NCBI GenBank assembly: GCA_903927345.1
Contig: CAIYMO010000021.1
Coordinates: 107,839-171,838, forward strand
DNA from: an uncultured Armatimonadota bacterium
GTDB lineage: Bacteria > Armatimonadota > Fimbriimonadia > Fimbriimonadales > Fimbriimonadaceae
DNA length: 64,000 nt
Direction: 5' to 3'
The notes beneath the pieces are model-generated. The model worked only from the letters and a program-made list of their open reading frames with translations. It did not search any database and was not told the origin of the DNA. The position numbers and the translations under genes were made by a program. Position 1 is the stretch's first letter. Each line of letters starts with the position of its first letter. Shown piece after piece: positions 28,137 through 37,724 of this stretch.

Positions 28137-29825
28137 TTGTCCACAACAACGCCGTTGAGTTCCGCCCGTACCGTCCGTGCCCCCCGGGGCACCGAGCTAT
28201 CCTGCAAAAGCTGGCTCACCGAAGCTGCTTACCGCATGATCCAGAACAATCTGGACCCGGATGTTGCCGAGAGACCCGAAGACCTTGTCGTTTATGGGGG
28301 AATCGGAAAGGCGGCGCGAAACTGGGAGTGCTTCGATGCGATCCTGAGTGTCCTCCGGAAACTCAACGATGACGAAACACTCCTCGTTCAGTCTGGCAAG
28401 CCAGTCGGGGTGGTGCGAACACACGCTGACGCCCCGCGAGTCTTGATCGCCAACTCCAATCTCGTTCCAAAATGGGCAACCTGGGAACACTTCAACGAGC
28501 TTGATCGCAAGGGGCTGATGATGTACGGTCAGATGACGGCCGGCTCTTGGATCTACATCGGAACTCAAGGCATCGTCCAGGGTACGCACGAGACGTTTGT
28601 CGAACTTGGTCGCCAGCACTATGGCGGGGACTGGTCTGGAAAGTGGATTCTGACCGCTGGCCTCGGCGGGATGGGTGGTGCTCAACCATTGGCGGCAGTC
28701 ATGGCGGGTGCCCATTGCATCGTCATTGAATGTCAGGAGTCCCGCATTGATTTCCGCCTCCGGACGCGCTATGTTGACCACAAAGCCCTCTCAATTGAAG
28801 AGGCGCTTCGGATTCTCGACAATGCCACCGAGCCGACCTCGGTCGGCCTGTTGGGAAATGCTGCAGAGTTAATGCCGGAGTTTGTTCGGATGGCTCAACA
28901 AGGCGGTCCCAAGCCCCACGCGGTGACGGACCAAACCTCCGCCCATGACCTCTTCAACGGGTACCTGCCTGCAGGTTGGACCATCGAGCAATGGGAAGCT
29001 CACCGGAAAGGAACCGAGGATGAGCGCACGCACCTTGCTCAGAAGGCGGCGCAAGGCTGCGCGGTTCATGTACGGGCGATGCTACATTTTCACGAAATGG
29101 GAGTACCGACCATTGATTACGGAAACAACATCCGTCAGGTCGCCTTGGATCAAGGAGTGGCAAATGCCTTCGATTTCCCTGGCTTTGTTCCTGCATGCAT
29201 CCGGCCCTTGTTCTGCGAAGGGAAAGGGCCGTTCCGCTGGGTTGCGCTCAGTGGCGATCCTGAAGATATCTACAAGACTGACGCAAAGATCAGGGATCTG
29301 TTCCCCCAAAACGTACAATTGCATCGGTGGTTGGACCAAGCACGCGAACGAATCGCCTTCCAGGGGCTCCCTGCAAGAATCTGCTGGCTTGGTCTAGGCG
29401 AGCGGCACCTCGCCGGTTTGGCGATCAATGAGATGGTTCGTTCCGGCGAGCTCAAAGCGCCGATTGTAATCGGGCGAGATCACCTCGACTGCGGCTCCGT
29501 TGCGAGTCCTAATCGGGAGACTGAGGCGATGATGGACGGGTCGGACGCGGTGTCGGACTGGCCGCTTCTCAATGCCATGACCGCAGTAAGTGGTGGGGCT
29601 ACGTGGGTGAGTCTTCACCACGGCGGCGGCGTTGGCATGGGGTACTCCCAGCACAGCGGGGTCGTTATCGTCGCCGACGGAACGGATGAAGCCGCACGAC
29701 GACTCGAGCGAGTGCTCTGGAACGATCCCGCGATGGGTGTCTTCCGTCACTCGGATGCCGGCTATCCGCTCGCGCAGGAGACTGCGGAACGATGCGATCT
29801 CAACATTCCGGGGGTGACGAAGTGA
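28137..29825 (+). CDS. hutU: Urocanate hydratase
   Basis: The 562-residue enzyme converts urocanate to imidazolonepropionate using tightly bound NAD+, the second step of histidine degradation. Evident family segments: the start region [62 protein letters not shown] (nucleotide site), [32 protein letters not shown], and [17 protein letters not shown] near the end. The TTG start is supported by GAAGAGG seven bases upstream. It heads a run of four hut genes with overlapping ends, indicating one transcript. Confidence 0.96.
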   Translation: MSTTTPLSSARTVRAPRGTELSCKSWLTEAAYRMIQNNLDPDVAERPEDLVVYGGIGKAARNWECFDAILSVLRKLNDDETLLVQSGKPVGVVRTHADAPRVLIANSNLVPKWATWEHFNELDRKGLMMYGQMTAGSWIYIGTQGIVQGTHETFVELGRQHYGGDWSGKWILTAGLGGMGGAQPLAAVMAGAHCIVIECQESRIDFRLRTRYVDHKALSIEEALRILDNATEPTSVGLLGNAAELMPEFVRMAQQGGPKPHAVTDQTSAHDLFNGYLPAGWTIEQWEAHRKGTEDERTHLAQKAAQGCAVHVRAMLHFHEMGVPTIDYGNNIRQVALDQGVANAFDFPGFVPACIRPLFCEGKGPFRWVALSGDPEDIYKTDAKIRDLFPQNVQLHRWLDQARERIAFQGLPARICWLGLGERHLAGLAINEMVRSGELKAPIVIGRDHLDCGSVASPNRETEAMMDGSDAVSDWPLLNAMTAVSGGATWVSLHHGGGVGMGYSQHSGVVIVADGTDEAARRLERVLWNDPAMGVFRHSDAGYPLAQETAERCDLNIPGVTK

Positions 29826-31351
29826 TTCGGCCAGGTCACCTCTCCCTCGCCGATCTTCGCTCAATCTCAAAGTCGTTCACCGCAGTAGAGCTGGATCCTT
29901 CCTGTTGGACTGCTGTAGAAGCGTCTTCCCATACGGTACAAGAAATCGTCGAAAAGGGCGATCCAGCTTACGGAATCAATACAGGATTCGGAAAGCTCGC
30001 AAAAGTTCAAATTCCAAGCGACCAGTTATCTCAGCTCCAACTCAATCTTGTTCGATCCCACGCTGTTGGCGTCGGAGAACTGCTGGACGATGATCTCGTT
30101 CGGTTGATATTGGTGCTAAAAATTGCTTCACTTGCCCGAGGGTTCAGCGGCATTCGAAGGGAAGTCATTGAAGCCTTGGTCCAAATGCATAACGCCGAGG
30201 TCTGGCCCTGCATCCCCTGCCAAGGCTCGGTCGGAGCTTCAGGCGATCTTGCCCCGCTCGCCCACCTGGTGCTCCCGCTCCTTGGCGAGGGCGAAGCCCG
30301 CTATAAAGGCGAGCGTCTCCCCGCATTCGAGGCACTCCAACGAGCCGGCTTGCAGCCCATCACGCTCGGCCCAAAGGAGGGCTTGGCGCTGCTCAATGGA
30401 ACTCAAGTCTCTACGGCAATTGCTTTGCACGGTCTGTTTCTCAGTGAACAGGCTTTTGCCGCGGCCATCGTATCGGGAGCGCTCAGCGTCGATGCTGCAA
30501 AAGGGTCCGACGAGCCTTTCGATCCGCGAATCCACGAGGTCAGAGGGCACCAAACCCAGGTAGATGTTGCCCGCCTCTACCGCGAACTTCTTGCCGGAAG
30601 TGAAATCCGAGAATCCCACCGCGAAGGCGACGATCGGGTGCAAGACCCGTATTCACTGAGGTGTCAGCCTCAAGTGATGGGTGCTTGCCTTGAACTCATT
30701 CAAAATGCGGCGCGAACGCTGACCATCGAAGCCAATGCCGTCAGCGACAATCCCCTTGTTTTCAGCGATACGACGGAGGTTTTGAGTGGCGGAAACTTCC
30801 ACGCAGAGCCCGTCGCCTTTGCGGCCGATACGCTCGCATTGGCGTGTGCAGAAATCGGGTCACTTGCTGAGCGGCGCATTGCTCTTCTAATCGATGCCAG
30901 TCTATCGGGGCTCCCGGCGTTTCTTGTCGCGAAACCCGGACTGAACAGCGGATTCATGATCGCCCACGTCACGGCCGCGGCTCTTGTCAGCGAAAACAAA
31001 ACGCTCTGCCACCCGGCTAGTGTCGACTCGATTCCGACTTCCGCGAATCAAGAAGACCATGTTTCTATGGCAACCTTTGCTGCCCGAAAGCTCGCCACGA
31101 TCGCGCAGAACGTCCGCCACATCATCGCAATCGAACTGCTCGCGGCGGCGCAAGGAATTGAGTTCCACCGACCGCTTCGGACGTCCGGTCAGCTCGAAAC
31201 TGTCCACAAACTGATCCGTGATCGAGTTGAGCCTTACGATGAAGATCGCTACTTTGGCGGAGACTTTGCGGCGATTGAGAAACTGATCTACGACGACCTC
31301 CTGATTCCTTTTAGCAAGGGGCTACTCCCCTCGTTTGAGGGGGTGCTTTGA
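29822..31351 (+). CDS. hutH: Histidine ammonia-lyase
   Basis: The 509-residue enzyme deaminates L-histidine to urocanate. The MIO cofactor-forming Ala-Ser-Gly is in [14 protein letters not shown], preceded by [11 protein letters not shown] and followed by [30 protein letters not shown] and [12 protein letters not shown] chose GTG at 29822, which overlaps the hutU TGA by four bases (GTGA) and has a GGGGGTGA stretch upstream. An ATG at 29792 would add ten residues lying within hutU. The next gene hutG overlaps the stop by one base. Confidence 0.96.
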   Translation: MIRPGHLSLADLRSISKSFTAVELDPSCWTAVEASSHTVQEIVEKGDPAYGINTGFGKLAKVQIPSDQLSQLQLNLVRSHAVGVGELLDDDLVRLILVLKIASLARGFSGIRREVIEALVQMHNAEVWPCIPCQGSVGASGDLAPLAHLVLPLLGEGEARYKGERLPAFEALQRAGLQPITLGPKEGLALLNGTQVSTAIALHGLFLSEQAFAAAIVSGALSVDAAKGSDEPFDPRIHEVRGHQTQVDVARLYRELLAGSEIRESHREGDDRVQDPYSLRCQPQVMGACLELIQNAARTLTIEANAVSDNPLVFSDTTEVLSGGNFHAEPVAFAADTLALACAEIGSLAERRIALLIDASLSGLPAFLVAKPGLNSGFMIAHVTAAALVSENKTLCHPASVDSIPTSANQEDHVSMATFAARKLATIAQNVRHIIAIELLAAAQGIEFHRPLRTSGQLETVHKLIRDRVEPYDEDRYFGGDFAAIEKLIYDDLLIPFSKGLLPSFEGVL

Positions 31352-32247
31352 TGGTCCCAGGATGGCACGGGAGAGTCGACGAACCCGGAGAACGGTGGCA
31401 CCAGATCGTTCGTGCGTGGACGCCAGCAACAAGGGGTGGCGTGGTATTCACTGGATTCTGTTCCGATGAAGGCGTGCGGCGCAACCAGGGGCGAATCGGA
31501 GCGTCAGAAGGTCCTTGCGCGTTGCGTACCATGATGTCCAACCTTGCGATCACAGGATCCGAACTGTTCGATGCTGGAGACGTCTTTGTGGAAGGGTCTG
31601 AACTTGAGGCTGCCCAGCTCGTCTATGCTGACCGGATTGCTCGCTGCCTCAACGCCGAAAGTCTTGCAATCGGTCTTGGGGGCGGGCATGAAATCGCGTT
31701 CGGCTCGTACCTGGGACTAACCAAGTCGGAGCGAGTAGGAGCGGGTGACCGCATAGGAATCATCAACCTTGATTCCCACTTGGATCTTCGCATTGGTCAG
31801 CCTTCGTCTGGCACCCCGTTTGCCCAAGCCCTTGAACTCGGCGGCGCGTCAACCAGCTACCTTGCATTGGGTGTCAGTGCGGCTGCAAACGGTAGATCAC
31901 TTTTTGACCGTGCGGATGCTCTGGGAGCACAATACGTTCTTGACCAAGACCTCCATGTAGCGCCGCTCGCCCAGTTGGAAAGTGCTTTTGAAAGGGTGGA
32001 CCATCTTTATGTCTCGCTTGATCTGGATGTGCTCCCGGCAAGTGTTGCCCCCGGCGTTTCGGCCCCCGCAGCCCGCGGAGTGTCGTTGGAAGTCATCACG
32101 CAAATTCTTCAACACAGTGCGGCCAGCGGCAAGCTCAGACTCTTTGATGTTGCGGAGTTGAATACCAAGTTCGACATCGACAACCGTACAGCTCGGACCG
32201 CCGCCCGCCTCATCTGGGACGTTGTCCAAGCTTGGAAGCCAGCATGA
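31351..32247 (+). CDS. hutG: Formimidoylglutamase (arginase family)
   Basis: The 298-residue ureohydrolase-superfamily enzyme hydrolyses N-formimidoyl-L-glutamate to glutamate and formamide. Metal-site motifs are LGGGHEIAFG, NLDSHLDLR and VSLDLDVLPASVAPG, holding the His/Asp ligands of the binuclear manganese centre. The opening GVVFTGFCSDEGVRRNQGRIGA is typical of HutG. The ATG at 31351 shares its A with the hutH stop (TGATG). Finding HutG rather than HutF plus a deformylase means the pathway here yields glutamate and formamide directly. Confidence 0.94.
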   Translation: MVPGWHGRVDEPGERWHQIVRAWTPATRGGVVFTGFCSDEGVRRNQGRIGASEGPCALRTMMSNLAITGSELFDAGDVFVEGSELEAAQLVYADRIARCLNAESLAIGLGGGHEIAFGSYLGLTKSERVGAGDRIGIINLDSHLDLRIGQPSSGTPFAQALELGGASTSYLALGVSAAANGRSLFDRADALGAQYVLDQDLHVAPLAQLESAFERVDHLYVSLDLDVLPASVAPGVSAPAARGVSLEVITQILQHSAASGKLRLFDVAELNTKFDIDNRTARTAARLIWDVVQAWKPA

Positions 32248-33413
32248 ATCATGACTTGCTGATCGAGAATGTGAACGTCGCCACGATGAGTGGAGGCGAT
32301 TACGGCATTCTGATGAGCCACGATGTCGGCGTAAAAGACGGACGAATCGTCGACCTTTCGCCTTCAAATGATCCGAGAGCGAGCAACCTCTGGCTGACTC
32401 CGGGATTGATCGATTGCCACACCCATCTGGTTTACGCAGGCAACCGTGCGAATGAGTTTGAAGCTCGACTTGCGGGCGATACCTACCAACAGATCTCTCA
32501 ACGAGGAGGAGGAATTCTTAGTTCCGTGGCGGCAACTCGAGCGGCGACGATCACCGAGCTGGTCAGCTCAGCCCAGGTTAGGCTGAATCAGCTCTGTCGG
32601 GAAGGCGTCACCACCGTTGAGATCAAATCTGGGTACGGACTCGACCTGGAGAGCGAAGGGAAGATGCTTGGAGCGGCTCGTCTGCTGACGGGGGCGAACA
32701 TTAAGCGGACGCTACTCGCTGCCCACTCGATCCCGTCCGAGTTCAAAGGCGAGTCAGACAGCTACGTGGATCAGATTTGCAACATCATCCTTCCGGAACT
32801 CGCCGGGGAGTGTGACGCCGTCGACGCCTTCTGCGAAGGCATTGCCTTTTCACCAGTACAGACCCAACGAGTTTTCGATGCCGCGAAGCAGTTCGGCTTG
32901 GCAGTCAAGCTCCACGCTGATCAGCTCTCAGATTTGGGTGGGGCGGGGCTAGCGGCCGAAAATCAGGCGCTATCAGCCGACCATCTTGAGTACACCTCGG
33001 AAGAATCTGTTCGAAAAATGGGGGATAACGGTACGGTTGCGGTGCTCCTGCCGGGTGCCTTCTATTTCCTTCGCGAGACGAAGCTGCCGCCGGTCGAGCA
33101 GCTACGAAAGCATGGGGTGCTGATGGCGGTTGCTACCGACCACAACCCGGGCACAAGTCCTTGCCTTTCCCTGTTGCTCTGCATGAACATGGCATCGGTT
33201 TTGTTCGGATTGAGCCCATTGGAAGCCCTTTTAGGTGTGACGAGCCACGCGGCGAGGGCACTGGGAATGCAGGATGAGATCGGGACGATTGAACTTGGGA
33301 AACGTGCCGACTTTGCTCTCTACAACATCGATCACCCGCGTGATCTTGCGTCCAGATTTGGCGTAAATCCGTGCGTTGGTCGCTACCTTGGTGGTGTCAG
33401 GCAGCCCGATTAA
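32244..33413 (+). CDS. hutI: Imidazolonepropionase
   Basis: The 389-residue amidohydrolase opens the imidazolone ring to give formimidoylglutamate. Motifs: LTPGLIDCHTHLVYAGNRANEF (metal-binding HxH and substrate Arg), VEIKSGYGLDLE, AAHSIPSEF, KLHADQLSDLGG, SADHLEYTS and ATDHNPGTSP. The ATG at 32244 overlaps the hutG stop in an ATGA. This gene completes hutU-H-G-I, a full four-step route from histidine to glutamate. No hut regulator (HutC or HutP) or dedicated histidine transporter is visible in the operon. The 3' end overlaps the convergent idi gene by 17 bases. Confidence 0.96.
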   Translation: MNHDLLIENVNVATMSGGDYGILMSHDVGVKDGRIVDLSPSNDPRASNLWLTPGLIDCHTHLVYAGNRANEFEARLAGDTYQQISQRGGGILSSVAATRAATITELVSSAQVRLNQLCREGVTTVEIKSGYGLDLESEGKMLGAARLLTGANIKRTLLAAHSIPSEFKGESDSYVDQICNIILPELAGECDAVDAFCEGIAFSPVQTQRVFDAAKQFGLAVKLHADQLSDLGGAGLAAENQALSADHLEYTSEESVRKMGDNGTVAVLLPGAFYFLRETKLPPVEQLRKHGVLMAVATDHNPGTSPCLSLLLCMNMASVLFGLSPLEALLGVTSHAARALGMQDEIGTIELGKRADFALYNIDHPRDLASRFGVNPCVGRYLGGVRQPD

Positions 33414-33924
33414 GGGCTTCAAATCCGTCAAGAATAAGCCCCAACCATGGTGCGAATTCCGAGGGATTTGAGGCAATCTCGGCTCGTAACTGAGGCAACG
33501 ATATCCAGCGGACTGCGGCGACTTCGGCTTCGCTAAACGGGATTTCAGCGTTCCAGTGACCCACAAAAACGTGGTCCAATTCCTTCTCCGTCAGCCCGCT
33601 CACTGAGTCTGAAGCTGAGTAGCGAAACGCACCGAGCTCCGTCAGTGAAACCTCAATTCCAAGCTCCCGTTCGGCCGTCCGCATTGCCGCAGAGAGCGGC
33701 TTCTCCCCGGGCCATGGGTGCGAGCAACAGCTGTTTGCCCATTTCCCAGCAAAGTGATACTTGGAGTCAGATCGCTGTTGGATCAGAACTTCACCGGCTG
33801 AGTTGGATAAGAATACGGAGATCGCACGATGCCACGTCCCCCCATTTTGATGGGCTGCCAGCTTTTCAATCGAGCCGATCGTCTCGCCGCGTTCGTTGAC
33901 GACTTGCAACAGTTCTTCAACCAT
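33397..33924 (-). CDS. idi: Isopentenyl-diphosphate delta-isomerase (Nudix type)
   Basis: The 175-residue type-1 IPP isomerase supplies dimethylallyl diphosphate for carotenoids. It has VVNERGETIGSIEKLAAHQ, TWHRAISVFLSN, LIQQRSDSKYHFAGKWANSCCSHPWPG and the Nudix-type segment AAMRTAERELGIE; the CSHP Cys and later Glu residues are catalytic in the family. I start at ATG 33924, which overlaps the crtB stop by eight bases; the long in-frame upstream stretch lies inside crtB and is Ser/Arg-rich shadow sequence. It is the last gene of the carotenoid operon. Confidence 0.93.
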   Translation of the reverse strand: MVEELLQVVNERGETIGSIEKLAAHQNGGTWHRAISVFLSNSAGEVLIQQRSDSKYHFAGKWANSCCSHPWPGEKPLSAAMRTAERELGIEVSLTELGAFRYSASDSVSGLTEKELDHVFVGHWNAEIPFSEAEVAAVRWISLPQLRAEIASNPSEFAPWLGLILDGFEALNRAA

Positions 33925-34813
33925 GGGCAACCAACTGGGTAAGTACTCGCTCATCATCGGCGACAACCTTTGCCGCGCAGAAGAGTTTTTGACGTTTCGA
34001 AGTCCGCGCGCGCTTTGTGAACACGTCGTACTGGTTCGCTTCAATTCTGCCAAGGATTTCGGAATAGAGAATTCGAGCAACGAGAACCGCTTTGCGCATT
34101 CGGCGCGGCAGTCGATAGGTTCCGGCGTCGGAGAACTGATAAAGCGATCGGGCTCTCTCAATTTCAAACTTGAGCAGGGCAACAAATTCCGGGCTGATGA
34201 CTCCTTGTTCAAGGCTTTCTCGAGTCACCCCAAATCTAACCATGTCCTCACGTGGAAGATAGACTCGCTTTCGGTCCCGGAGGTCTTCGCCAACATCCCG
34301 AAGGAAGTTGGTCAGCTGCATGGCTTCGCCAAGAGCTTTGGCTCGCAACATGGTGTCCTCATCGGTCGGGGCGTCCATCGCGTAACACATCATGACGCCG
34401 ATCGCACAAGCCGATCCGCGCATGTAGCCCCTTAGGTCTTCATAGGTTTCGTACTCCGCCTGATCGATATCCTGAATCATGGCGTCAATGAAGCAGTGGA
34501 CTTCTTCGAGAGGGATACCGCACTCGTCAACGGCATCGCAAAATGCACGCATCGCCCAGTGTTCCGGACACTCGCCGGCCATGCCGCGTACGAGCTGACT
34601 TCGCCAATCTTCAAGATTTGCACGCTGTTGCTCAAGAGTCAGCCCCTGTGGATTGTCCACCCACTCATCCGCTATCCGAACAAAACCATAGATCGCGTGC
34701 ACACGTCTACGAATCCTGGCGGGGAATCGAAGCGTGGCATAGTAGTAAGTCGTGCCAAACTTCTTGTGCACCCTTCGGCACTTTTCAATATCGGCTCGGC
34801 TGGCGTAGCTCAT
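33917..34813 (-). CDS. crtB: Phytoene (or squalene-type) synthase
   Basis: The 298-residue all-helical prenyl condensing enzyme joins two prenyl diphosphates head to head. The two Asp-rich diphosphate sites are visible: DEWVDN near residue 48 and NFLRDVGEDLRDRKRVYLP near 170-188. FGTTYYYATLRFP at the start and YMRGSACAIGVMMCY are also typical. Its place beside crtI, idi and cruF supports phytoene (C40) synthesis; dehydrosqualene (C30) chemistry is less likely because CruF acts on C40 carotenoids. It overlaps both neighbours by 4-8 bases. Confidence 0.92.
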   Translation of the reverse strand: MSYASRADIEKCRRVHKKFGTTYYYATLRFPARIRRRVHAIYGFVRIADEWVDNPQGLTLEQQRANLEDWRSQLVRGMAGECPEHWAMRAFCDAVDECGIPLEEVHCFIDAMIQDIDQAEYETYEDLRGYMRGSACAIGVMMCYAMDAPTDEDTMLRAKALGEAMQLTNFLRDVGEDLRDRKRVYLPREDMVRFGVTRESLEQGVISPEFVALLKFEIERARSLYQFSDAGTYRLPRRMRKAVLVARILYSEILGRIEANQYDVFTKRARTSKRQKLFCAAKVVADDERVLTQLVAHG

Positions 34814-35481
34814 TTCTTCGCAAACCTCTTCAAGCTCATTCGCTCGTTAACATCACCCGTCCCGCGGGCGAGGATTGGAAATTCTTCGTCGTTGGAAATA
34901 CGGTCGCGGAGACTGGTAAGTTCACTTTCGAGTCGAACCTGGCAGTCATCAACCGACTCGAAGGAATGCGCGGCACCGCAACTCACCCATGCTTCGGGGC
35001 GCTCGTGCAGGGAATGTTCGTAGTAGATCGCGGTGGGCACCATCGTAATTCCGTCGACCTTCTGCGCAACGATTTGCAGAGCCTTTCCGAGGGGCCAGAT
35101 TGACGGAGGTCTGTGCAACACTCCCTCCGCGAAAATCATGAGCGACCACTTATTCTGATTCATTAGGCGGATCGTGCGCCGGATGGTTTGCGCTCTCCCT
35201 GTCGGGTCGTCCGCTGGGTAACGCATTCCGCCAACTTTTGAGAACAGTGGAAATGTGTCGAACTCTTGAATCCAGTCTAGGGCCTTGAGCTTGAGCTTCT
35301 CAACCACGTGGAACATCACGTACCCATCCTGCCATCCGTGATGGTTGCAGTAGAAAATCACGGGAGCCGACAGATCCTCTTTGGGAGGGGACCAGTAAAG
35401 GTTTCTCAATCGGGTGCGGATCGACCTTCGGATCATGCCTCCAACAAACCAGCCGGTAAGACCGACGGTCTGAGTACTCAT
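34810..35481 (-). CDS. PlsC-like acyltransferase in carotenoid cluster
   Basis: The 223-residue protein has the lysophosphatidate-acyltransferase fold motifs: FYCNHHGWQDGYVMF (the HxxxxD catalytic pair) and SLMIFAEGVLHRPPS (the phosphate-binding EG motif region). There is a moderately hydrophobic start but no clear multi-helix membrane domain. It lies between crtI and crtB with 4-base overlaps on both sides, so it is almost certainly part of the carotenoid pathway. Together with the adjacent glycosyltransferase this suggests an acylated carotenoid glycoside as end product. That product is inference. Confidence 0.82.
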   Translation of the reverse strand: MSTQTVGLTGWFVGGMIRRSIRTRLRNLYWSPPKEDLSAPVIFYCNHHGWQDGYVMFHVVEKLKLKALDWIQEFDTFPLFSKVGGMRYPADDPTGRAQTIRRTIRLMNQNKWSLMIFAEGVLHRPPSIWPLGKALQIVAQKVDGITMVPTAIYYEHSLHERPEAWVSCGAAHSFESVDDCQVRLESELTSLRDRISNDEEFPILARGTGDVNERMSLKRFAKK

Positions 35482-36929
35482 GCGGGAATCACCCCTTCAT
35501 GAATCAAGCGCTCCTCAATGAGCTCTGCCGAGATCAGGACCATCGGAAGTCCGTTCCCTGGCACGGTGCTAGCACCGACAAAGTAAAGGTCAGGATTCGA
35601 CTTGCTTCGGTTCTGAGGCCGCATGAACGCGCTCTGGAACAAGTCGTGACTGATTCCAAAAGCGGCGCCTCGCTCCAGGTTGAGTTCGTTTCGCCACTCG
35701 TTCGGACCGCGTCGCTTGATCTCTCGAACCTTGGTTCGATCGAAGCCTCCTTCCTTTGCCAACCGATCAAACACTTGACCTTCGAGTTGGTTGACCATTG
35801 ACTCATCCATCGGGCAGTCCAGGTTTGGACAAGGGACGAGGACAAAGAGATTAATGCGCCCATCGGGAGCAGCCTCCGGATCACTTCGCTTGGAAATGCA
35901 GACGTAAAACGCGGGGTCTTCTGGCAGGCGAAGATTGTGGAAAATAGCATCCAGATTGCCGTCGAAATCTGCGCCAAAGACGACATTGTGATGCTCGAAC
36001 CCTTCTAGGTCCCCTTCGTAATCAATGTACATCAGGTGCGCGGAGCAGGAGTAGCGAAGGTTGCGCTTCGGGGCCGCGGCCGCGAGTTCTCGCTGAGCGT
36101 AAGGCATGTCGGCGTTGGCGACAACGACATCGCCTTCGATGATCTCTCCTCCGACCAAGTGAACGCGTCGTCCTTCAATTTTTTCGACGGGAGAGTTGAG
36201 CCGAATCTGGACTCCCTTCTCCTGAGCAATCTGCGCCATGGTGTCCGAAATCGAGCCGAGTCCGCCCTCGGGATAAAAAATTCCCTCGCCGTACTCCATG
36301 TAGGCCAACGTCGCGTAAACCCACGGAGCGTCATTTGGCGATAGCCCCAGATACATCGTCTGGAAGCTGAAAATCATCTGCAGCCGCTTATCCTGGAAAC
36401 GTTGCTTGATGCGCTTGGCAAGGTTGCCAAGCATATGATGCTGCAGGACTCGCTTGAGCTGAGCTGGGCTGGCAAAATCCCAAAGAGAGCGGTAGTTTTT
36501 GCGAACGAAGTGGGGGATCGATTCTTCGTAAAGTGCTTTCAGCTCGCTCAGGAAACCAGGATATTTCGCCGCCTCCGCATCTCCACTCATCGCGCGAATG
36601 CGTTCGGTCATGACTGGCACGTTGGTCGTCCCGTCAAACCGAGTTCCGTCGGCAAAGAACACGCGGTAGCTCGGATCGCAAAGGCGGTTAGGAACGCGTG
36701 TGTCAAAGTCCTCACCTACATCAGCGAAGAGCTTTTTGAACGGATCGAGCATCATGAGAAGCGTTGGGCCACCATCAAAGCGGCTCTGCCCGACTTGCTC
36801 ACGCCGGTTTCGACCTCCGACGGCATCAGTCTTCTCCACCACGGTGACGCGATGACCTCGATGCGCAAGTCGCATAGCGACTCCCAGCCCACCGACCCCG
36901 GCGCCGACCACGATGAAGTGTTTTGACAT
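35478..36929 (-). CDS. crtI: Phytoene desaturase
   Basis: The 483-residue FAD-dependent amine-oxidase-fold enzyme introduces conjugated double bonds into phytoene. The N-terminal dinucleotide site is IVVGAGVGGLGVAMRLAHRGHRV followed by VEKTDAVGGRNR and FDGGPTLLMM. The middle region includes YMEYGEGIFYPEGGLGSISD and VVANADMPYAQREL. The C-terminal FAD motif LYFVGASTVPGNGLPMVLISA is the CrtI signature. It begins ten bases after cruF and overlaps the acyltransferase start by four bases. The number of desaturations cannot be predicted by eye. Confidence 0.94.
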   Translation of the reverse strand: MSKHFIVVGAGVGGLGVAMRLAHRGHRVTVVEKTDAVGGRNRREQVGQSRFDGGPTLLMMLDPFKKLFADVGEDFDTRVPNRLCDPSYRVFFADGTRFDGTTNVPVMTERIRAMSGDAEAAKYPGFLSELKALYEESIPHFVRKNYRSLWDFASPAQLKRVLQHHMLGNLAKRIKQRFQDKRLQMIFSFQTMYLGLSPNDAPWVYATLAYMEYGEGIFYPEGGLGSISDTMAQIAQEKGVQIRLNSPVEKIEGRRVHLVGGEIIEGDVVVANADMPYAQRELAAAAPKRNLRYSCSAHLMYIDYEGDLEGFEHHNVVFGADFDGNLDAIFHNLRLPEDPAFYVCISKRSDPEAAPDGRINLFVLVPCPNLDCPMDESMVNQLEGQVFDRLAKEGGFDRTKVREIKRRGPNEWRNELNLERGAAFGISHDLFQSAFMRPQNRSKSNPDLYFVGASTVPGNGLPMVLISAELIEERLIHEGVIPA

Positions 36930-36938
36930 ATCAGCGTT

Positions 36939-37724
36939 CTACGGAAGAACCTCTGAATCATTTGCGATAGCGATTTCTTTTTTCCCCCAAGTCGTCAGCC
37001 AGATCGAGAATGCAAGGAGGACGATCCAAGCTACATCGAAGGCTGTGGTTAATCCGTTCCAAGCTACGAATGCGCTAAATAGAGGAAGAACAGTCTTTGC
37101 ACTACTAGTTTGACGAGTTGCGGTGGGCAGAATTGATGCGGCGATGAATCCCACCCCGAACCAGCCGATTGTGTTCAGAACAGGAGCACCGTAAAGGGGA
37201 CCAGGTGGCATCCAACGCCAGTAGCCCAGCACATCAGTCATCGCACGCTCCATAGAGATGTCAATGGCGGCGGCAAGGGCTCCTGTACCGACGACAAGGC
37301 GCCATCCGGTCAGGTACTGCCGAACGAATAGCGAACTGCCACCGACCATCATGAGCCAGGCGAGAGGAAGCAGAAGTGGGAATCGGTGTTCGGCTCCCAG
37401 AGGAACGGTTGGAACCCATCGGTCTGTATACTCATACCGCCCGAACGGGATTCCGGAAAACAGACCGATGATCTCGGAAACGGTTCCAATTGTGACAACG
37501 CCGATAACCGCGCGCCAATTTCGTATGGATACTGCAACTGCACCGGCGCCGCTTAGCATGATCACGGCGCTCATGATGGGGGCAATGGGACCAGGATTGA
37601 CTTTGAGAAACTTTTGGGCGGCTACGCCGAGGCACGAAAACACTATGGAAATCACATATAGCCTTGTCAGGCGGTTTTGCCAAAGATCCTCGTTCAACAA
37701 CAAATACTCTACCAAGGGTGGCAA
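36939..37724 (-). CDS. cruF: CruF-like carotenoid 1,2-hydratase (DUF422)
   Basis: The 261-residue integral membrane protein with about seven helices matches the CruF/DUF422 family. Conserved pieces are IIGLFSGIPFGRYEYTDRWVP, PLAWLMMVGGS, AAIDISMERAM, LGYWRWMPPGPLYGAPVLNTIGWF. CruF hydrates the end of a psi-end carotenoid, preparing it for glycosylation by CruG. It is the first gene of the minus-strand carotenoid operon, facing the divergent CruG-like gene. Only TTG codons are available at its N-terminus (37724 or two to nine codons later), and the longest forms of the two divergent genes overlap. Confidence 0.85.
   Translation of the reverse strand: MPPLVEYLLLNEDLWQNRLTRLYVISIVFSCLGVAAQKFLKVNPGPIAPIMSAVIMLSGAGAVAVSIRNWRAVIGVVTIGTVSEIIGLFSGIPFGRYEYTDRWVPTVPLGAEHRFPLLLPLAWLMMVGGSSLFVRQYLTGWRLVVGTGALAAAIDISMERAMTDVLGYWRWMPPGPLYGAPVLNTIGWFGVGFIAASILPTATRQTSSAKTVLPLFSAFVAWNGLTTAFDVAWIVLLAFSIWLTTWGKKEIAIANDSEVLP

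Noticed and set aside
33925..34212. Long N-terminal extension of the idi reading frame
   Set aside because: It lies entirely inside crtB in another frame and is Ser/Arg-rich; the ATG at 33924 matches the usual IPP isomerase start.
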